A DNA stretch of 64,000 nt from Saccharothrix tamanrassetensis (GCF_014203665.1 NZ_JACHJN010000002.1:186001-250000); one strand, 5' to 3'; shown: positions 18,024 to 26,644, numbered from the stretch's first letter. Numbers and translations: made by a program. The notes: generated from the sequence alone by a model not told the origin.

Positions 18024-18398
18024 GCCTGCACGCTAGGGCGACCGCTCAGGATTTGGGAGGGTCATCCCAGGTGTTGGTACATCGTCCAGGGCTGATCACC
18101 TCCTCGTCGGTACGCACTGCCCCGGTTGTGACCGCTCAATTGTCGAACACGAGTTCGAACGGGAGCAAGATCACGATTGGGTGATCATGAGGCCGGTCGG
18201 GGCGGCGCGAGCGAGGGACGGAGGACCAGCGAGAAGGACGGAGGACCAGCGAGAAGGACGGAGGACCAGCGAGAAGGACGGAGGACCAGCGAGAAGGACG
18301 GAGGACCAGCGGGGCGGAGGACCCGCATGACCGAGGACCGCCGGGGCGGACGGAGTACCCGGTGGGGGAAGACGAAGGGCCTGGAAGAAGGGAAGGGT
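18024..18398. other. Gene-free gap holding a tandem repeat
   Basis: This 375-bp stretch lies between the MFS start and the end of rsiG. The left part (18024-18180) is less GC-rich and probably carries the MFS promoter. The right part is dominated by the 20-bp tandem array described separately. No reading frame here looks real, because the 20-bp unit shifts frame every copy. Confidence 0.6.
18221..18310. repeat. 20-bp tandem repeat, about 4.5-5 copies
   Basis: The unit GAGGACCAGCGAGAAGGACG is repeated four times without a mismatch (18221-18300), followed by a half copy (18301-18310). A degraded copy lies just before (18211-18220). There are no spacers, so it is not a CRISPR array. Confidence 0.95.
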
Positions 18399-19019
18399 TC
18401 AGCCCTTGGTGCGACCGGGGTTCGTGGGCCAGCCGCGTTCGGCCGCCAGCAGCTCGTCCACCGAAGCGCTGCCGTTCTGGTACCGCCCCGCGATCTCCGC
18501 GTTCAGCCGGTCCACCACGACCTGCACCTCGCGCCGCCGCCCGGAGACCGAAGCCTCCTCGTTCACGAACGTCCGCAGCGCCAGGTCCAGCTTGTCGTCC
18601 GACAGCGAACTCACGTCCGACAGGTCGACGTCCGACACCAACGCCTCGACGTGCCGCCGGTGCGCCTCGGCCCGCGACGGCTCCTGCGTCTGGTACCGCC
18701 CCAGCCCGGTCGCCGGCCCCACCGCGTTCGACGCGAGGATCGTCGCCAGCTGGTCGACCACCGCCGAACCGCCGTCGGTGCGCCGCGCCTGCTCGGCCCG
18801 CACGATGTCGATCCGCGCGTGCAGCAGCCGCCGGAGGTACGACAGGTCGGTCTCCTCCTGCGCCGCTTCGTCGCGCAACGCCCGCACCTCGGCGAGCGGG
18901 AGCCGCTCGACCCCCTCCGCGTAGTCGGGGGCGAGCACCCGGTCGATTCGGCGGCGCCCGCCAGGACGCACCTCGATCACGTACTCATCCTGAGGTAGTT
19001 CCTGCCCACCCGCCAACAC
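18399..19019 (-). CDS. rsiG: RsiG-type c-di-GMP-responsive anti-sigma factor
   Basis: A 206-aa helical protein matching RsiG, which in Streptomyces holds the sporulation sigma factor WhiG inactive when loaded with c-di-GMP. The diagnostic motif E-x3-S-x2-R-x3-Q-x3-D occurs exactly at E155-S159-R162-Q166-D170. The first copy is E56-S60-R63-H67-D71, with histidine in place of glutamine. The two motifs lie on separate predicted helices joined by a long linker, as in the family. The GTG at 19019 is the only long start and its ribosome site is weak. Identification rests on motif recognition; no whiG is in the window. Confidence 0.85.
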   Translation of the reverse strand: MLAGGQELPQDEYVIEVRPGGRRRIDRVLAPDYAEGVERLPLAEVRALRDEAAQEETDLSYLRRLLHARIDIVRAEQARRTDGGSAVVDQLATILASNAVGPATGLGRYQTQEPSRAEAHRRHVEALVSDVDLSDVSSLSDDKLDLALRTFVNEEASVSGRRREVQVVVDRLNAEIAGRYQNGSASVDELLAAERGWPTNPGRTKG

Positions 19020-19040
19020 AAACCTGCTTCCAAAGTTGTT

Positions 19041-19889
19041 TCAAACCTGTACCGGACTGCGCACGCCGAGTAGCTCGCGCGCCTCGCCCGGGGACAGCGG
19101 CGGTCGCTGGGCGATCTTCGCCAGCCCCGCCGCACGTGCCACCAGCTGGGCGTTGTCCCGGACCGGCTGCCCCTTGGCGTAGGTGATGGTGTCCTCCATG
19201 CCGACCCGCAGGTGCCCGCCGGCGCTCAGCGCGGCCAGCAGCACCGGCAGGGACGTCCGGCCCACCCCGGTCGCCGAGAACGACGCGCCCTCGGGCAGCA
19301 GCCGCAGCGCCGCGACCAGCGTCTCCACGTCGCCGGGCATCCCGCCCGGCACGCCCATCACCAGGTCGACGTGCACCTTCCCGCCCGCGGGCAGGCCGTG
19401 CTTGTCGAGCAGCCGGTGCAGCGAGGCGAGCTGCCCGAGGTCGAAGATCTCGTACTCGGGCACGATCCCGCGTTCCTGCATCGTCCGGTGCAGCGCGACC
19501 ACGAACTCCCACCGGTTCAGGAAGACGTCCTCGCCGAAGTTCACCGTCCCCATGGTGCAGGACGCCGAGTCGGGCAGGGCGTCCAGCACGCGCAGCCGGT
19601 CCGCCTCGGGATCGGTCACCGCGCCCCCGGTGGACAGCTGCACGACCAGGTTCGTCCGTTCGCGCAACGCCTGCACGGTGTCCTTGAGCCGCCCCAGGTC
19701 CAGGGTCGGACGGGTGTCCTCGCCGCGGACGTGGACGTGCACCATCGCCGCGCCGACCCGCTCGCAGGCCTCGGCGGTGGCGACCAGCTCGTCCAGGGTG
19801 ACCGGCAGCTGCGGTACGTCGGCCTTGGCGTGCTCGGCCCCGGTGGGGGCGACGGTGAGCAGCGTGCCGTGGGAACCGGGTCGGGACAT
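19041..19889 (-). CDS. BKACE family beta-keto acid cleavage enzyme (DUF849)
   Basis: A 282-aa TIM-barrel enzyme of the family that condenses a beta-keto acid with acetyl-CoA to give an acyl-CoA and acetoacetate (Kce is the prototype). Visible features are the zinc-type motif VHVHVRGEDTRPTLD (about residues 50-64), STGGAV, TMGTVNFGEDVFLN, and GVGRTSLPVLLAALSAGGHLRVGMEDT near the end. The specific keto acid cannot be told. It sits alone between rsiG and ygfZ. Confidence 0.82.
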   Translation of the reverse strand: MSRPGSHGTLLTVAPTGAEHAKADVPQLPVTLDELVATAEACERVGAAMVHVHVRGEDTRPTLDLGRLKDTVQALRERTNLVVQLSTGGAVTDPEADRLRVLDALPDSASCTMGTVNFGEDVFLNRWEFVVALHRTMQERGIVPEYEIFDLGQLASLHRLLDKHGLPAGGKVHVDLVMGVPGGMPGDVETLVAALRLLPEGASFSATGVGRTSLPVLLAALSAGGHLRVGMEDTITYAKGQPVRDNAQLVARAAGLAKIAQRPPLSPGEARELLGVRSPVQV

Positions 19890-19974
19890 GTCGTGATCCT
19901 GGCACAGAACGCGGCCCGTTCGGCGTCTCAGTCGGCCGGCCCGGGCTTTTCCGCCGAGTTCACCCGGCCGGGCG

Positions 19975-21066
19975 CTACCGCCCGAGGTTGCGGGCGGCCT
20001 CCCGGCCCAGGCCGGGGGTGTCCGGCGGCACCGAGTCCGGGTCCACGGACGCCTGCACGCGCCGGTCCTCGTCGCCCACGACCAGCTCGGTCTCCACCGG
20101 CACGGACCGCTTGACCAGCGCCAGCGCGATCGGTCCCAGCTCGTGGTGCAGGGCGACGGACCCGACCCGGCCCACCACCCGGTCGCCGGCCAGCACCGGG
20201 TCGCCGGTCTCCGGCTGGACCTCGCGCGTCCCGTCCAGGTGCAGCAGCAGCATCCGCCGGGGCGGCCGGCCGACGTTGTGCACCTTCGACACCGTCTCCT
20301 GGCCCCGGTAGCAGCCCTTGTCCAGGTGGACGGCCGAGCCGATCCAGTTCACCTCGTGCGGGATGGTCTTCTCGTCGGTGTCCACGCCCAGCCGGGCCCG
20401 CAGGGACTCGACCCGCAGCGCCTCGAACGCCCAGCTCCCGGCCGGACGGGCGCCCCCGTCGGTCAGCCGCTGCCACCACTGCGCCAACGACCCGCGCGGC
20501 ACCACCAGGTCGGCCGCGTCGTGGCCGGGCCACGGCATCCGGCGGACGAACCCGCCGCCGGGCAGGGCGGTGACGCCCGAGACCTCCGGCAGCGGCACGT
20601 CCAGCTTGGCGAACAGCCCGGCGACCTCCGGTCCGACCACGGACAGCACGGCCAGCTCGGACGTCGCGTCGCGCGGCTCGACCTTGGACCAGAAGACCAT
20701 CTTGGTCAGGTAGGCGAGCAGCGGCCCGGCGGTGGCCGCCTCGGTGTCCAGGTAGACGGTGCCGCCGGTGTTCGCCACCACGGCGTGGTGCTCGACCCGC
20801 CCGTGCACGTCCAGGATCAGCGCCTCGCTGCCCCGGTCCTCGCCCAGCGCCTCGAAGTGCTGGCTGGTCAGCGAGTGCAGCCAGGTCAGCCGGTCGTCGC
20901 CGGGCACCGCGACGACCGCCCGGTGGGACCGGTCGAACACCGCGACCGACCGCGCCGCCGACCGTTGCTCCGCGAACGGGTCGCCGAAGTGCCAGGGCAC
21001 CCCCTGGTCGACGGACCCCTCGAACGGTGCGACGGCTCCGGGCTTGGCCAGCAGCGGTGAGCTCAC
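19975..21066 (-). CDS. ygfZ: YgfZ/GcvT-like folate-binding protein
   Basis: A 363-aa protein of the folate-binding YgfZ family, linked in E. coli to repair and assembly of Fe-S enzymes. The family motif K-G-C-Y-x-G-Q-E appears as LDKGCYRGQETVSKVHNVG (about residues 250-268). The GcvT-like N-terminal part (VAVFDRSHRAVVAVPGDDRLTWLHSL) is present. The GTG at 21066 follows GGAGAA and overlaps the Fur stop by one base, so translation is coupled. The counterpart in M. tuberculosis, from memory, is Rv0811c. Confidence 0.85.
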   Translation of the reverse strand: MSSPLLAKPGAVAPFEGSVDQGVPWHFGDPFAEQRSAARSVAVFDRSHRAVVAVPGDDRLTWLHSLTSQHFEALGEDRGSEALILDVHGRVEHHAVVANTGGTVYLDTEAATAGPLLAYLTKMVFWSKVEPRDATSELAVLSVVGPEVAGLFAKLDVPLPEVSGVTALPGGGFVRRMPWPGHDAADLVVPRGSLAQWWQRLTDGGARPAGSWAFEALRVESLRARLGVDTDEKTIPHEVNWIGSAVHLDKGCYRGQETVSKVHNVGRPPRRMLLLHLDGTREVQPETGDPVLAGDRVVGRVGSVALHHELGPIALALVKRSVPVETELVVGDEDRRVQASVDPDSVPPDTPGLGREAARNLGR

Positions 21067-21497
21067 TAGTTCTCCTTCAAGCAGTCTCGGCAGGTGCCGG
21101 ACAGCGCGAGGTGGCTTGCATCCAGTTCGAACCCGTACTCGTCCCGGAGTGTTCCGGCCAGGGGCGAGAGGGTTTCGCACGGCACCTCGTCCACCTGGCC
21201 ACAACGGTGGCACACCAGGTGCACGTGCTCGTGCTCGTCGACCGAGTAGTTGGGCGCGCCGTGGCCCAGGTGCGTGTGCCGCACCATGCCCAGCCGGTCG
21301 AGCAGGTCCAGCGTCCGGTAGATCGTCGTGATGTTCACGGTAGGGGCCGTGACCTGCACCCGCTGGCAGATCTGCTCCGGCGTCGCGTGCCCGAGCTCGC
21401 GCACCGCGTCCAGCACGAGCTGGCGCTGGGGCGTCATCCTCATGCCGCGGTCGTGCAGGGTCTTGCGCAGGGCCTTCGGGCCGCTCGCGGTGTCCAC
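21066..21497 (-). CDS. Fur-family metalloregulator
   Basis: A 143-aa repressor with an N-terminal winged helix (RMTPQRQLVLDAVREL, then TTIYRTLDLL), a His-rich hinge HEHVHLVCHRCG and a second cysteine pair CRDC near the end, giving a structural CxxC...CxxC zinc site. The sensed signal (iron, zinc or peroxide) cannot be fixed from sequence. It is divergent from pabC across 34 bp that hold an inverted repeat, a likely autoregulatory site, and is coupled to ygfZ downstream. Confidence 0.85.
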   Translation of the reverse strand: MDTASGPKALRKTLHDRGMRMTPQRQLVLDAVRELGHATPEQICQRVQVTAPTVNITTIYRTLDLLDRLGMVRHTHLGHGAPNYSVDEHEHVHLVCHRCGQVDEVPCETLSPLAGTLRDEYGFELDASHLALSGTCRDCLKEN

Positions 21498-21512
21498 GAA
21501 TCCGATGGTAGG

Positions 21513-21530
21513 CCGTGAGTAGTCTCACGG
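21513..21530. promoter_or_regulatory. Inverted repeat in fur/pabC divergent promoter
   Basis: CCGTGAG-TAGT-CTCACGG is a perfect 7-bp inverted repeat ending one base before the pabC ATG. It lies in the only 34 bp between two divergent genes and contains TGA-N6-TCA. It may be the operator of the Fur-family protein (inference). Confidence 0.55.
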
Positions 21531-21531
21531 T

Positions 21532-22374
21532 ATGCGCGTGCTCGCACTACTGGATGGAACGCTCGCCGATCCGGACGCCCCGCTGGTGCGGGTCGACGAC
21601 CTCGGACTCCTGCGCGGCGACGGTGTCTTCGAGACGATCCTCGTCGTGGACGGCAAGCCGAGGGAGCTGGATCCGCACCTGGACCGGCTGGCCCGGTCGG
21701 CGGCCATGATGGACCTGCCCGAGCCGGACCGGGCCGCGTTCGAGCGCGCGGTCAGCCTGGTGCTGGACAACTGGACCGGCGGGCGGGAGGTCGCGCTCAA
21801 GCTGGTCTTCACGCGCGGCGTGGAAGGCGGCGACGGCACGCCGACCGGGTTCGCGCTGGGCATGGACATCCCGGCGAAGGTGATCGGCCAGCGCGCCGAC
21901 GGCCTGGCCGCGGTCACCCTGGACCGGGGCATCGAACCGGGGTTGGCCGAGCGCGCGCCGTGGCTGCTGCTGGGCGCGAAGTCGCTGTCGTACGCGGTCA
22001 ACATGGCGGCACTGCGGGAGGCCGAACGGCGGGGTGCGTCCGAGGTCGTGTTCACCACCTCGTCCGGCTCCGTGCTGGAGGGCCCGACGTCGACGCTGAT
22101 CATGGTGCGGGGCCGGACGCTGACCACGCCGCCGTCCACCCTGGGCATCCTGCCCGGCACGACGCAGGCCGCGCTGTTCCGCGCCGCCACCCGGGAGGGG
22201 TGGGCGGTGCGGGTCGAGCCGATCGCGGTGGACGACCTGTACGAGGCGGACGGCGTTTTCCTGGTGTCCAGCGTCCGCAAGATCACCCGCGTGCACACGT
22301 TGGACGGTAAGTCTTTGCCGGATTCCACGGAATTGCACGAAGAACTCGTGGACCTCTACGAGTCGGAGTACTGA
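21532..22374 (+). CDS. pabC: Aminodeoxychorismate lyase
   Basis: A 280-aa fold-type IV PLP enzyme expected to release pyruvate from aminodeoxychorismate, giving p-aminobenzoate for folate. It shows DLGLLRGDGVFETILV (about residues 23-38), LGAKSLSYAVNMAALREA with the PLP lysine (about residue 148), EVVFTTSSGSVLEGPTST and ILPGTTQ. Branched-chain or D-amino-acid aminotransferases share the fold, but position next to ygfZ (as in Rv0811c/Rv0812) supports the lyase. Confidence 0.82.
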   Translation: MRVLALLDGTLADPDAPLVRVDDLGLLRGDGVFETILVVDGKPRELDPHLDRLARSAAMMDLPEPDRAAFERAVSLVLDNWTGGREVALKLVFTRGVEGGDGTPTGFALGMDIPAKVIGQRADGLAAVTLDRGIEPGLAERAPWLLLGAKSLSYAVNMAALREAERRGASEVVFTTSSGSVLEGPTSTLIMVRGRTLTTPPSTLGILPGTTQAALFRAATREGWAVRVEPIAVDDLYEADGVFLVSSVRKITRVHTLDGKSLPDSTELHEELVDLYESEY

Positions 22375-22391
22375 GTCCGAATACCGGCGGA

Positions 22392-22431
22392 AACGCTGTC
22401 CTCGGGGACCGGAGTCCCCGAGGACAGCGTT
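22392..22431. terminator. Bidirectional terminator, perfect 18-bp stem
   Basis: Two perfectly complementary 18-nt arms (22392-22409 and 22414-22431) enclose the tetraloop CGGA. It sits 18 bp after the pabC stop and 6 bp before the chitinase stop, so it serves both convergent genes. Confidence 0.9.
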
Positions 22432-22437
22432 GCGGGA

Positions 22438-24990
22438 CTACTTGAGCCCGGTGTCGACGGCGTTCATCAGGAGGCCGGTGTCACCGGACATCTCCCAGAT
22501 CATCGCGCCCAGCAGGCCGCGCTGCTTCATCCACGCGGTCTTCTTCTGGATCGCCCACACGTCGTCGAACGTCCACCACTGCCCGCCGTTGCCGGTGAAG
22601 CAGGACGTCGCCACCGCGGCTTCGTCGTGGTGGACCGTGCAGTTCGGCACGCTCGACATCAGGTTCGAGTACCCGCGCGTACCGGCTTCCTCCGCGAACT
22701 GGCCGGGTGCCGCGCCGGTGGCCGACTGCCACTCGCCCTTCTTCCCGCCGTCCTGGACGCCCTGCCAGCCGCGGCCGTAGAACGCCAGTCCGACGGTGAT
22801 CTTGCGCGGGTGCACGCCCGCTTCGAGGTAGGCGTTGACCGTGTCCTCGACGCTGAAGTGGAACGGGTACGGGTCGTCCGCGTCCGGGTACAGGTTGCCC
22901 TGGTGGCCGGTGCGGTTGGGCTCCCACGAGTTGTCGCTGCCCGAGCCGTGGAAGTCGTAGCCCTGGACGTTGAAGATGTCCATCGACTTCGCCACCTCGC
23001 CCAGCTCCCAGCCGGCCTCGATCTTGCCCCGGTCGGCCGGGGTGAACGCGGTGAGCTGGTAGCGCTTGCCGGTGGTCTTGGTCAGCTCGTCCATCTGCTT
23101 GCGGAACTCCTCGATCAGGAGGGTGTTGTTCCGCTTGTCGTTCGGGCTGATGTGGTTGCCGGCGTGGCCCTCCGCGCCCGGCCACTCCCAGTCCAGGTCG
23201 ATGCCGTCGAAGATGCCCGCGGCCGTGCCCGGACCGCCCGCCGCGTTGTAGGTCGGCAGGTTGCCCTTGAGGTAGATGTCCAGGCAGGACGCGACGAACT
23301 TCTTGCGCGCCGCGTCCGTGGCCGCGACGTCGGAGAAGTACTTCGAGTACGTCCAGCCGCCCAGCGAGATCAGCACCTTCAGGTGCGGGTGCTTCGCCTT
23401 GAGCTTCTTGAGCTGGTTGTAGTTGCCGCGCAGCGGCTCCCAGCCGGTGTCGGCCACGCCGTCCACGGACTGGCCCGCGCTGAACGGCCTGCTGTAGTCG
23501 GCTTCCGCGTCGCCCGCGCCGTCGCCCTGGTTGGGGTCCTGCGGGTTGGGCGAGGTGCCCTTGGTGACGCCGTGCAGGCAGGTCAGGTTGACCGGGTCGA
23601 TGTTGCCGAACGCGTAGTTGATGTGCGTCAGCTTCGCCGCGGCGCCGTTGGTGTCCAGGTTCTTCACGAAGAACTGGCGCCCGTAGATGCCCCACTGCAC
23701 GAAGTAGCCGACCTTCGCGTACCCGCCGACGATGTCCGCGGTGGTCACCTTGACGGAGTTGCTCGCGCCGGACACGTTGTCGTAGATGTCCCGTGCCTTC
23801 ACCGAGAACGTGTACTCGGTGGACGGCGACAGGCCGTCGATCTTGGCCGTGGTCTCGGTGACCGTGGCCCGGACCGTGGTGCCCTGGTACACGTCGTAGT
23901 TCGCGACCTTGCTGTTGTCCGTGGCCGCGTCCCAAGTGAGCGTCACGCTGCCCGCGTCCTTGCCGGTGCCGCGCAGGTTGCCCGGGGTGGTCGGCGGCTG
24001 GGTGTCGTCGGCCGGGTTGTTCGTGGTGACGCTGAGCGCGTTGCTCACCGGGGACTGGGTGCCCTTGGTGTCCTTGGCCCTCACCGTGAACGAGTAGGCG
24101 GTGTTCGGGGTGAGGCCGGTGACCGTGGCACTGGTGCCGGTGACCGTGGTGGCCAGCGCCGTGCCGTTGTAGACGTCGTAGCCCGCGACCGGCAGCGAAC
24201 CGGCGGTGGACGCGTTCCACGCCAGCGAGACGGTCTTGGTGGTCTTCACCGGCGAGCGCAGGTCACCCGGCGCGGTCGGCGGGACGTCCGGTGAACCGTC
24301 GCAGTTGGCGTTGTTGACCCGGCAGGTCACCGGTTCGACGGCGCGGCTCAGCGTGAACGTCGGGCTGTACGGCTCGGTCGTCCTGTTCGCGCCGATCGAC
24401 TTGTTGTAGTGCACCGGGACGACGGTGACCGAGTTGCCGGTCTGGGTGACCGTGGCGTTGTTCCCGTTGCTCGCGGTGACGCCCGCGGGCAGCGTGAACG
24501 TGATCGACCAGTCGGCCAACGTGGTGGTGGTGTTGTTGGCGACGACGAACTTGCCGGTGTTCCCGGTCAGGCTGAAGTCCGCGGTGACCGGCGCGGGCGG
24601 CGGCGGCTCGGGACCGGTGCCGTCGCAGTTCGCGCCGTTGAGGGTGCACGACGTCGGGTCGACCGCCGAGCTGAGGGTGAAGGAGGGGCTGAACGGCTCG
24701 GTGTTGCGGCCCGCCTGGAGGGTGCTGATGTAGTAGGCGGGCGTGAGCGTGACCTTGGTGCCGTTCTGGGTGGTGGTCGCGTTCTGCACGCCGCTGACCG
24801 TGACGCCCGCGGGCAGGTCGAACTTGATCGACCAGCCGCTGACGGCGGCCGTCGTCGGGTTGTTCACCACGAACTTGCCCGTGGTGCCGGTTCTGCTGAA
24901 CGTGGCGGTCAGGCCCGCAGCGGCGGTTGCCGGCGTGGCGAAGGTGGCGGTGGCGGCTAATGCCACCAGCGCGATGGCTAGTCGGCGCAT
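22438..24990 (-). CDS. Secreted modular GH18 chitinase
   Basis: An 850-aa secreted enzyme. A Sec signal peptide ending near TATFATPATAAA (residues 1-26) is followed by two similar carbohydrate-binding modules (about 27-130 and 145-250, each with GKFVV and ending in a cysteine pair) and two fibronectin type III domains (about 260-345 and 355-440). The GH18 domain starts at GYAKVGYFVQWGIYGR. The catalytic motif DGIDLDWEWPG (about residues 596-606) keeps the DxxDxDxE acids. The ATG at 24990 opens the signal peptide; the longer frame to 26064 is a shadow of pxpC. A DasR-type site lies about 80 bp upstream. Confidence 0.93.
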   Translation of the reverse strand: MRRLAIALVALAATATFATPATAAAGLTATFSRTGTTGKFVVNNPTTAAVSGWSIKFDLPAGVTVSGVQNATTTQNGTKVTLTPAYYISTLQAGRNTEPFSPSFTLSSAVDPTSCTLNGANCDGTGPEPPPPAPVTADFSLTGNTGKFVVANNTTTTLADWSITFTLPAGVTASNGNNATVTQTGNSVTVVPVHYNKSIGANRTTEPYSPTFTLSRAVEPVTCRVNNANCDGSPDVPPTAPGDLRSPVKTTKTVSLAWNASTAGSLPVAGYDVYNGTALATTVTGTSATVTGLTPNTAYSFTVRAKDTKGTQSPVSNALSVTTNNPADDTQPPTTPGNLRGTGKDAGSVTLTWDAATDNSKVANYDVYQGTTVRATVTETTAKIDGLSPSTEYTFSVKARDIYDNVSGASNSVKVTTADIVGGYAKVGYFVQWGIYGRQFFVKNLDTNGAAAKLTHINYAFGNIDPVNLTCLHGVTKGTSPNPQDPNQGDGAGDAEADYSRPFSAGQSVDGVADTGWEPLRGNYNQLKKLKAKHPHLKVLISLGGWTYSKYFSDVAATDAARKKFVASCLDIYLKGNLPTYNAAGGPGTAAGIFDGIDLDWEWPGAEGHAGNHISPNDKRNNTLLIEEFRKQMDELTKTTGKRYQLTAFTPADRGKIEAGWELGEVAKSMDIFNVQGYDFHGSGSDNSWEPNRTGHQGNLYPDADDPYPFHFSVEDTVNAYLEAGVHPRKITVGLAFYGRGWQGVQDGGKKGEWQSATGAAPGQFAEEAGTRGYSNLMSSVPNCTVHHDEAAVATSCFTGNGGQWWTFDDVWAIQKKTAWMKQRGLLGAMIWEMSGDTGLLMNAVDTGLK

Positions 24991-25072
24991 GAGGGTTGTG
25001 CCTCTCGATGACAGGGAAGTCGAGAACCACGGCGGCCAAGGACGAAAGTAGGTCGTCCCCACTTGAATGACA

Positions 25073-25088
25073 ATGGGTCTAGACCATT
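25073..25088. promoter_or_regulatory. DasR-responsive element-like operator (dre)
   Basis: ATGGGTCTAGACCATT matches the Streptomyces dre consensus ACTGGTCTAGACCACT at 13 of 16 positions, including the full GGTCTAGACC core. It lies 83 bp upstream of the chitinase ATG. DasR is a GntR-family sensor of glucosamine-6-phosphate that represses chitin genes; binding here is inferred. Confidence 0.75.
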
Positions 25089-25097
25089 TGCGTCCGT

Positions 25098-26036
25098 TCA
25101 GCCCTGTGGGCGGAACCGGAGCAGCGTTCCGGGTCGGGCCTGGGCGAGCGGTGGGAGCGCCGCCGGCGGCACCACGCCGATCACCGGGTAGCCGCCGGTG
25201 GTTGGGTGGTCGGCGAGGAACACCACCGGTTGGCCGTCCGCCGGGACCTGGACGGCGCCGGTGACCAGGCCTTCGCTGGGCAGTTCGCGGCCTCGGTGGT
25301 GCGCGGTCCGTTCGAGGGCGGTGCCCTGGAGCCGGACGCCCACCCGGTTGCTCCGCTCGGACACCGTCCACCGGCCGTCCCGGAGCCGGCCCGCGGGATC
25401 GTCGAACCACTCGTCCCGGGGGCCGAGGTGGATGGGAACGGTCAGCTCGTCCGCGACCTGGACGGGCGGGAGGACGTCCGCGCCCGCGGGGATGCCGGTG
25501 GGGGTGCCGAGGGGGATCTCGTCGCCGGCGCGGAGAGGGCTGGGGCCGATGCCGGAGAGCACGTCGGTGCTGCGGCTGCCCAACTCGGGCGGGACCGCGA
25601 TGCCGCCGGACACGGCCAGGTAGCAGCGCAGGCCGTGCCGGGGGGCGCCGATGATCAGCTCGTCGCCGGGGGCGAGGTGGCAGGGCGAGTCCCGGAGCAG
25701 GCCGTTGACCCGCACGGGTGTGCTCGGGCCGGTGACCGCGACGGTGCACGAGGCGTTGGCGCGCAACGACAGGCCGCCGAGCAGGACCTCCAGGCCGGCG
25801 GCGTCCTCGGGGTTGCCCGCCAGGCGGTTGGCCAGCCGGAGCGACGGCTGGTCGAGCGCGCCGGACGGGGGGACGCCGAGATGGGCGTTGCCGGGCCGGC
25901 CAAGGTCCTGGACCAGGGCTTGCGGGCCGGTGCGCAGGATGGTGAACGACCTCCCGGCAGGAGACCGGGGGGTGTCGGGCGGAGCCGCCTCCGGTGAAGG
26001 CGTGCCGACGGGCGGCTCGCGGTGGGTGGTCGTCAT
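25098..26036 (-). CDS. pxpC: 5-oxoprolinase subunit PxpC (KipA-like)
   Basis: A 312-aa carboxyltransferase-domain protein, one subunit of the prokaryotic ATP-dependent 5-oxoprolinase (PxpABC). Typical segments are GPQALVQDLGRPGNAHLGVPPSGALD (about residues 37-62), RLANRLAGNPEDAAGLE, CYLAVSGGI and the closing DHPTTGGYPVIGVV. An N-terminal Pro-rich extension of about 25 residues may be over-called. It overlaps pxpB by 4 bp. No pxpA is in the window. Confidence 0.88.
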   Translation of the reverse strand: MTTTHREPPVGTPSPEAAPPDTPRSPAGRSFTILRTGPQALVQDLGRPGNAHLGVPPSGALDQPSLRLANRLAGNPEDAAGLEVLLGGLSLRANASCTVAVTGPSTPVRVNGLLRDSPCHLAPGDELIIGAPRHGLRCYLAVSGGIAVPPELGSRSTDVLSGIGPSPLRAGDEIPLGTPTGIPAGADVLPPVQVADELTVPIHLGPRDEWFDDPAGRLRDGRWTVSERSNRVGVRLQGTALERTAHHRGRELPSEGLVTGAVQVPADGQPVVFLADHPTTGGYPVIGVVPPAALPPLAQARPGTLLRFRPQG

Positions 26037-26638
26037 CCGGCTGCCTCGAAGCGGACGCGGTCACCGGGGGCCAGCAGGGCGGGGGCCGCGCGCCTCGGGT
26101 CGAACAGCGGGGCGTCGGTGCGGCCGATCAGCCGCCAACCGCCGGGCGTCGACCTCGGGTAGGCCGCCGTGTACTCGCCGGCGACACCCACCGATCCGGC
26201 CGGGACCTTGGTGCGGGGCGAGTCCAGGCGTGGCTGGTGGAGTTCGCGGGGCAGTCCGACCAGGTAGGCGAAGCCCGGCGCGAAGCCGCAGAACGCCACC
26301 GAGTACGTCGCCTCCGCGTGCAACCGGACCACCTCGTCGGTGGTGATACCCGCTGTCCCGGCGACCAACTCCAGGTCCGGCCCGTCGTAGACGACCGGGA
26401 TCGTGATCTCCTGCGAAGGCGTGTCCACGCGGTGCGTCAGGTCGACGGAGTCCAGCACGCGCCGCACCGCCGCCAACCCGCCGGGACGGGCCGTGACCAG
26501 CACGGTGCGGGCCGCCGGGACCAGCTCCACGACCTCGGGCAGGTCCGCCGCGCGCACGGCGGCGCGCACGGCCTCCACCTCGCCGATCGAGTCCACCTCG
26601 ACCAGCACCGCGTCGGTACCGCAACGCCGGAGTCGCAT
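26033..26638 (-). CDS. pxpB: 5-oxoprolinase subunit PxpB (KipI-like)
   Basis: A 201-aa partner of PxpC. Family motifs seen are IPVVYDGPDLELVA, FCGFAPGFAYLVGLP (about residues 116-130), RTKVPAGSVGVAGEYTAAYP and STPGGWRLIGRT. The ATG at 26638 is preceded at the right distance by a -10-like TATTCT but no ribosome site, suggesting leaderless translation. A strong palindrome lies immediately upstream. Confidence 0.9.
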   Translation of the reverse strand: MRLRRCGTDAVLVEVDSIGEVEAVRAAVRAADLPEVVELVPAARTVLVTARPGGLAAVRRVLDSVDLTHRVDTPSQEITIPVVYDGPDLELVAGTAGITTDEVVRLHAEATYSVAFCGFAPGFAYLVGLPRELHQPRLDSPRTKVPAGSVGVAGEYTAAYPRSTPGGWRLIGRTDAPLFDPRRAAPALLAPGDRVRFEAAG

Positions 26639-26644
26639 GGCTAC

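Noticed and set aside
18221..18310. Possible CRISPR array
   Set aside because: The 20-bp units are directly tandem with no spacers, and no cas genes are present.
24991..26064. N-terminal extension of the chitinase frame
   Set aside because: The added residues overlap pxpC in another frame and would place the signal peptide in the middle of the protein.
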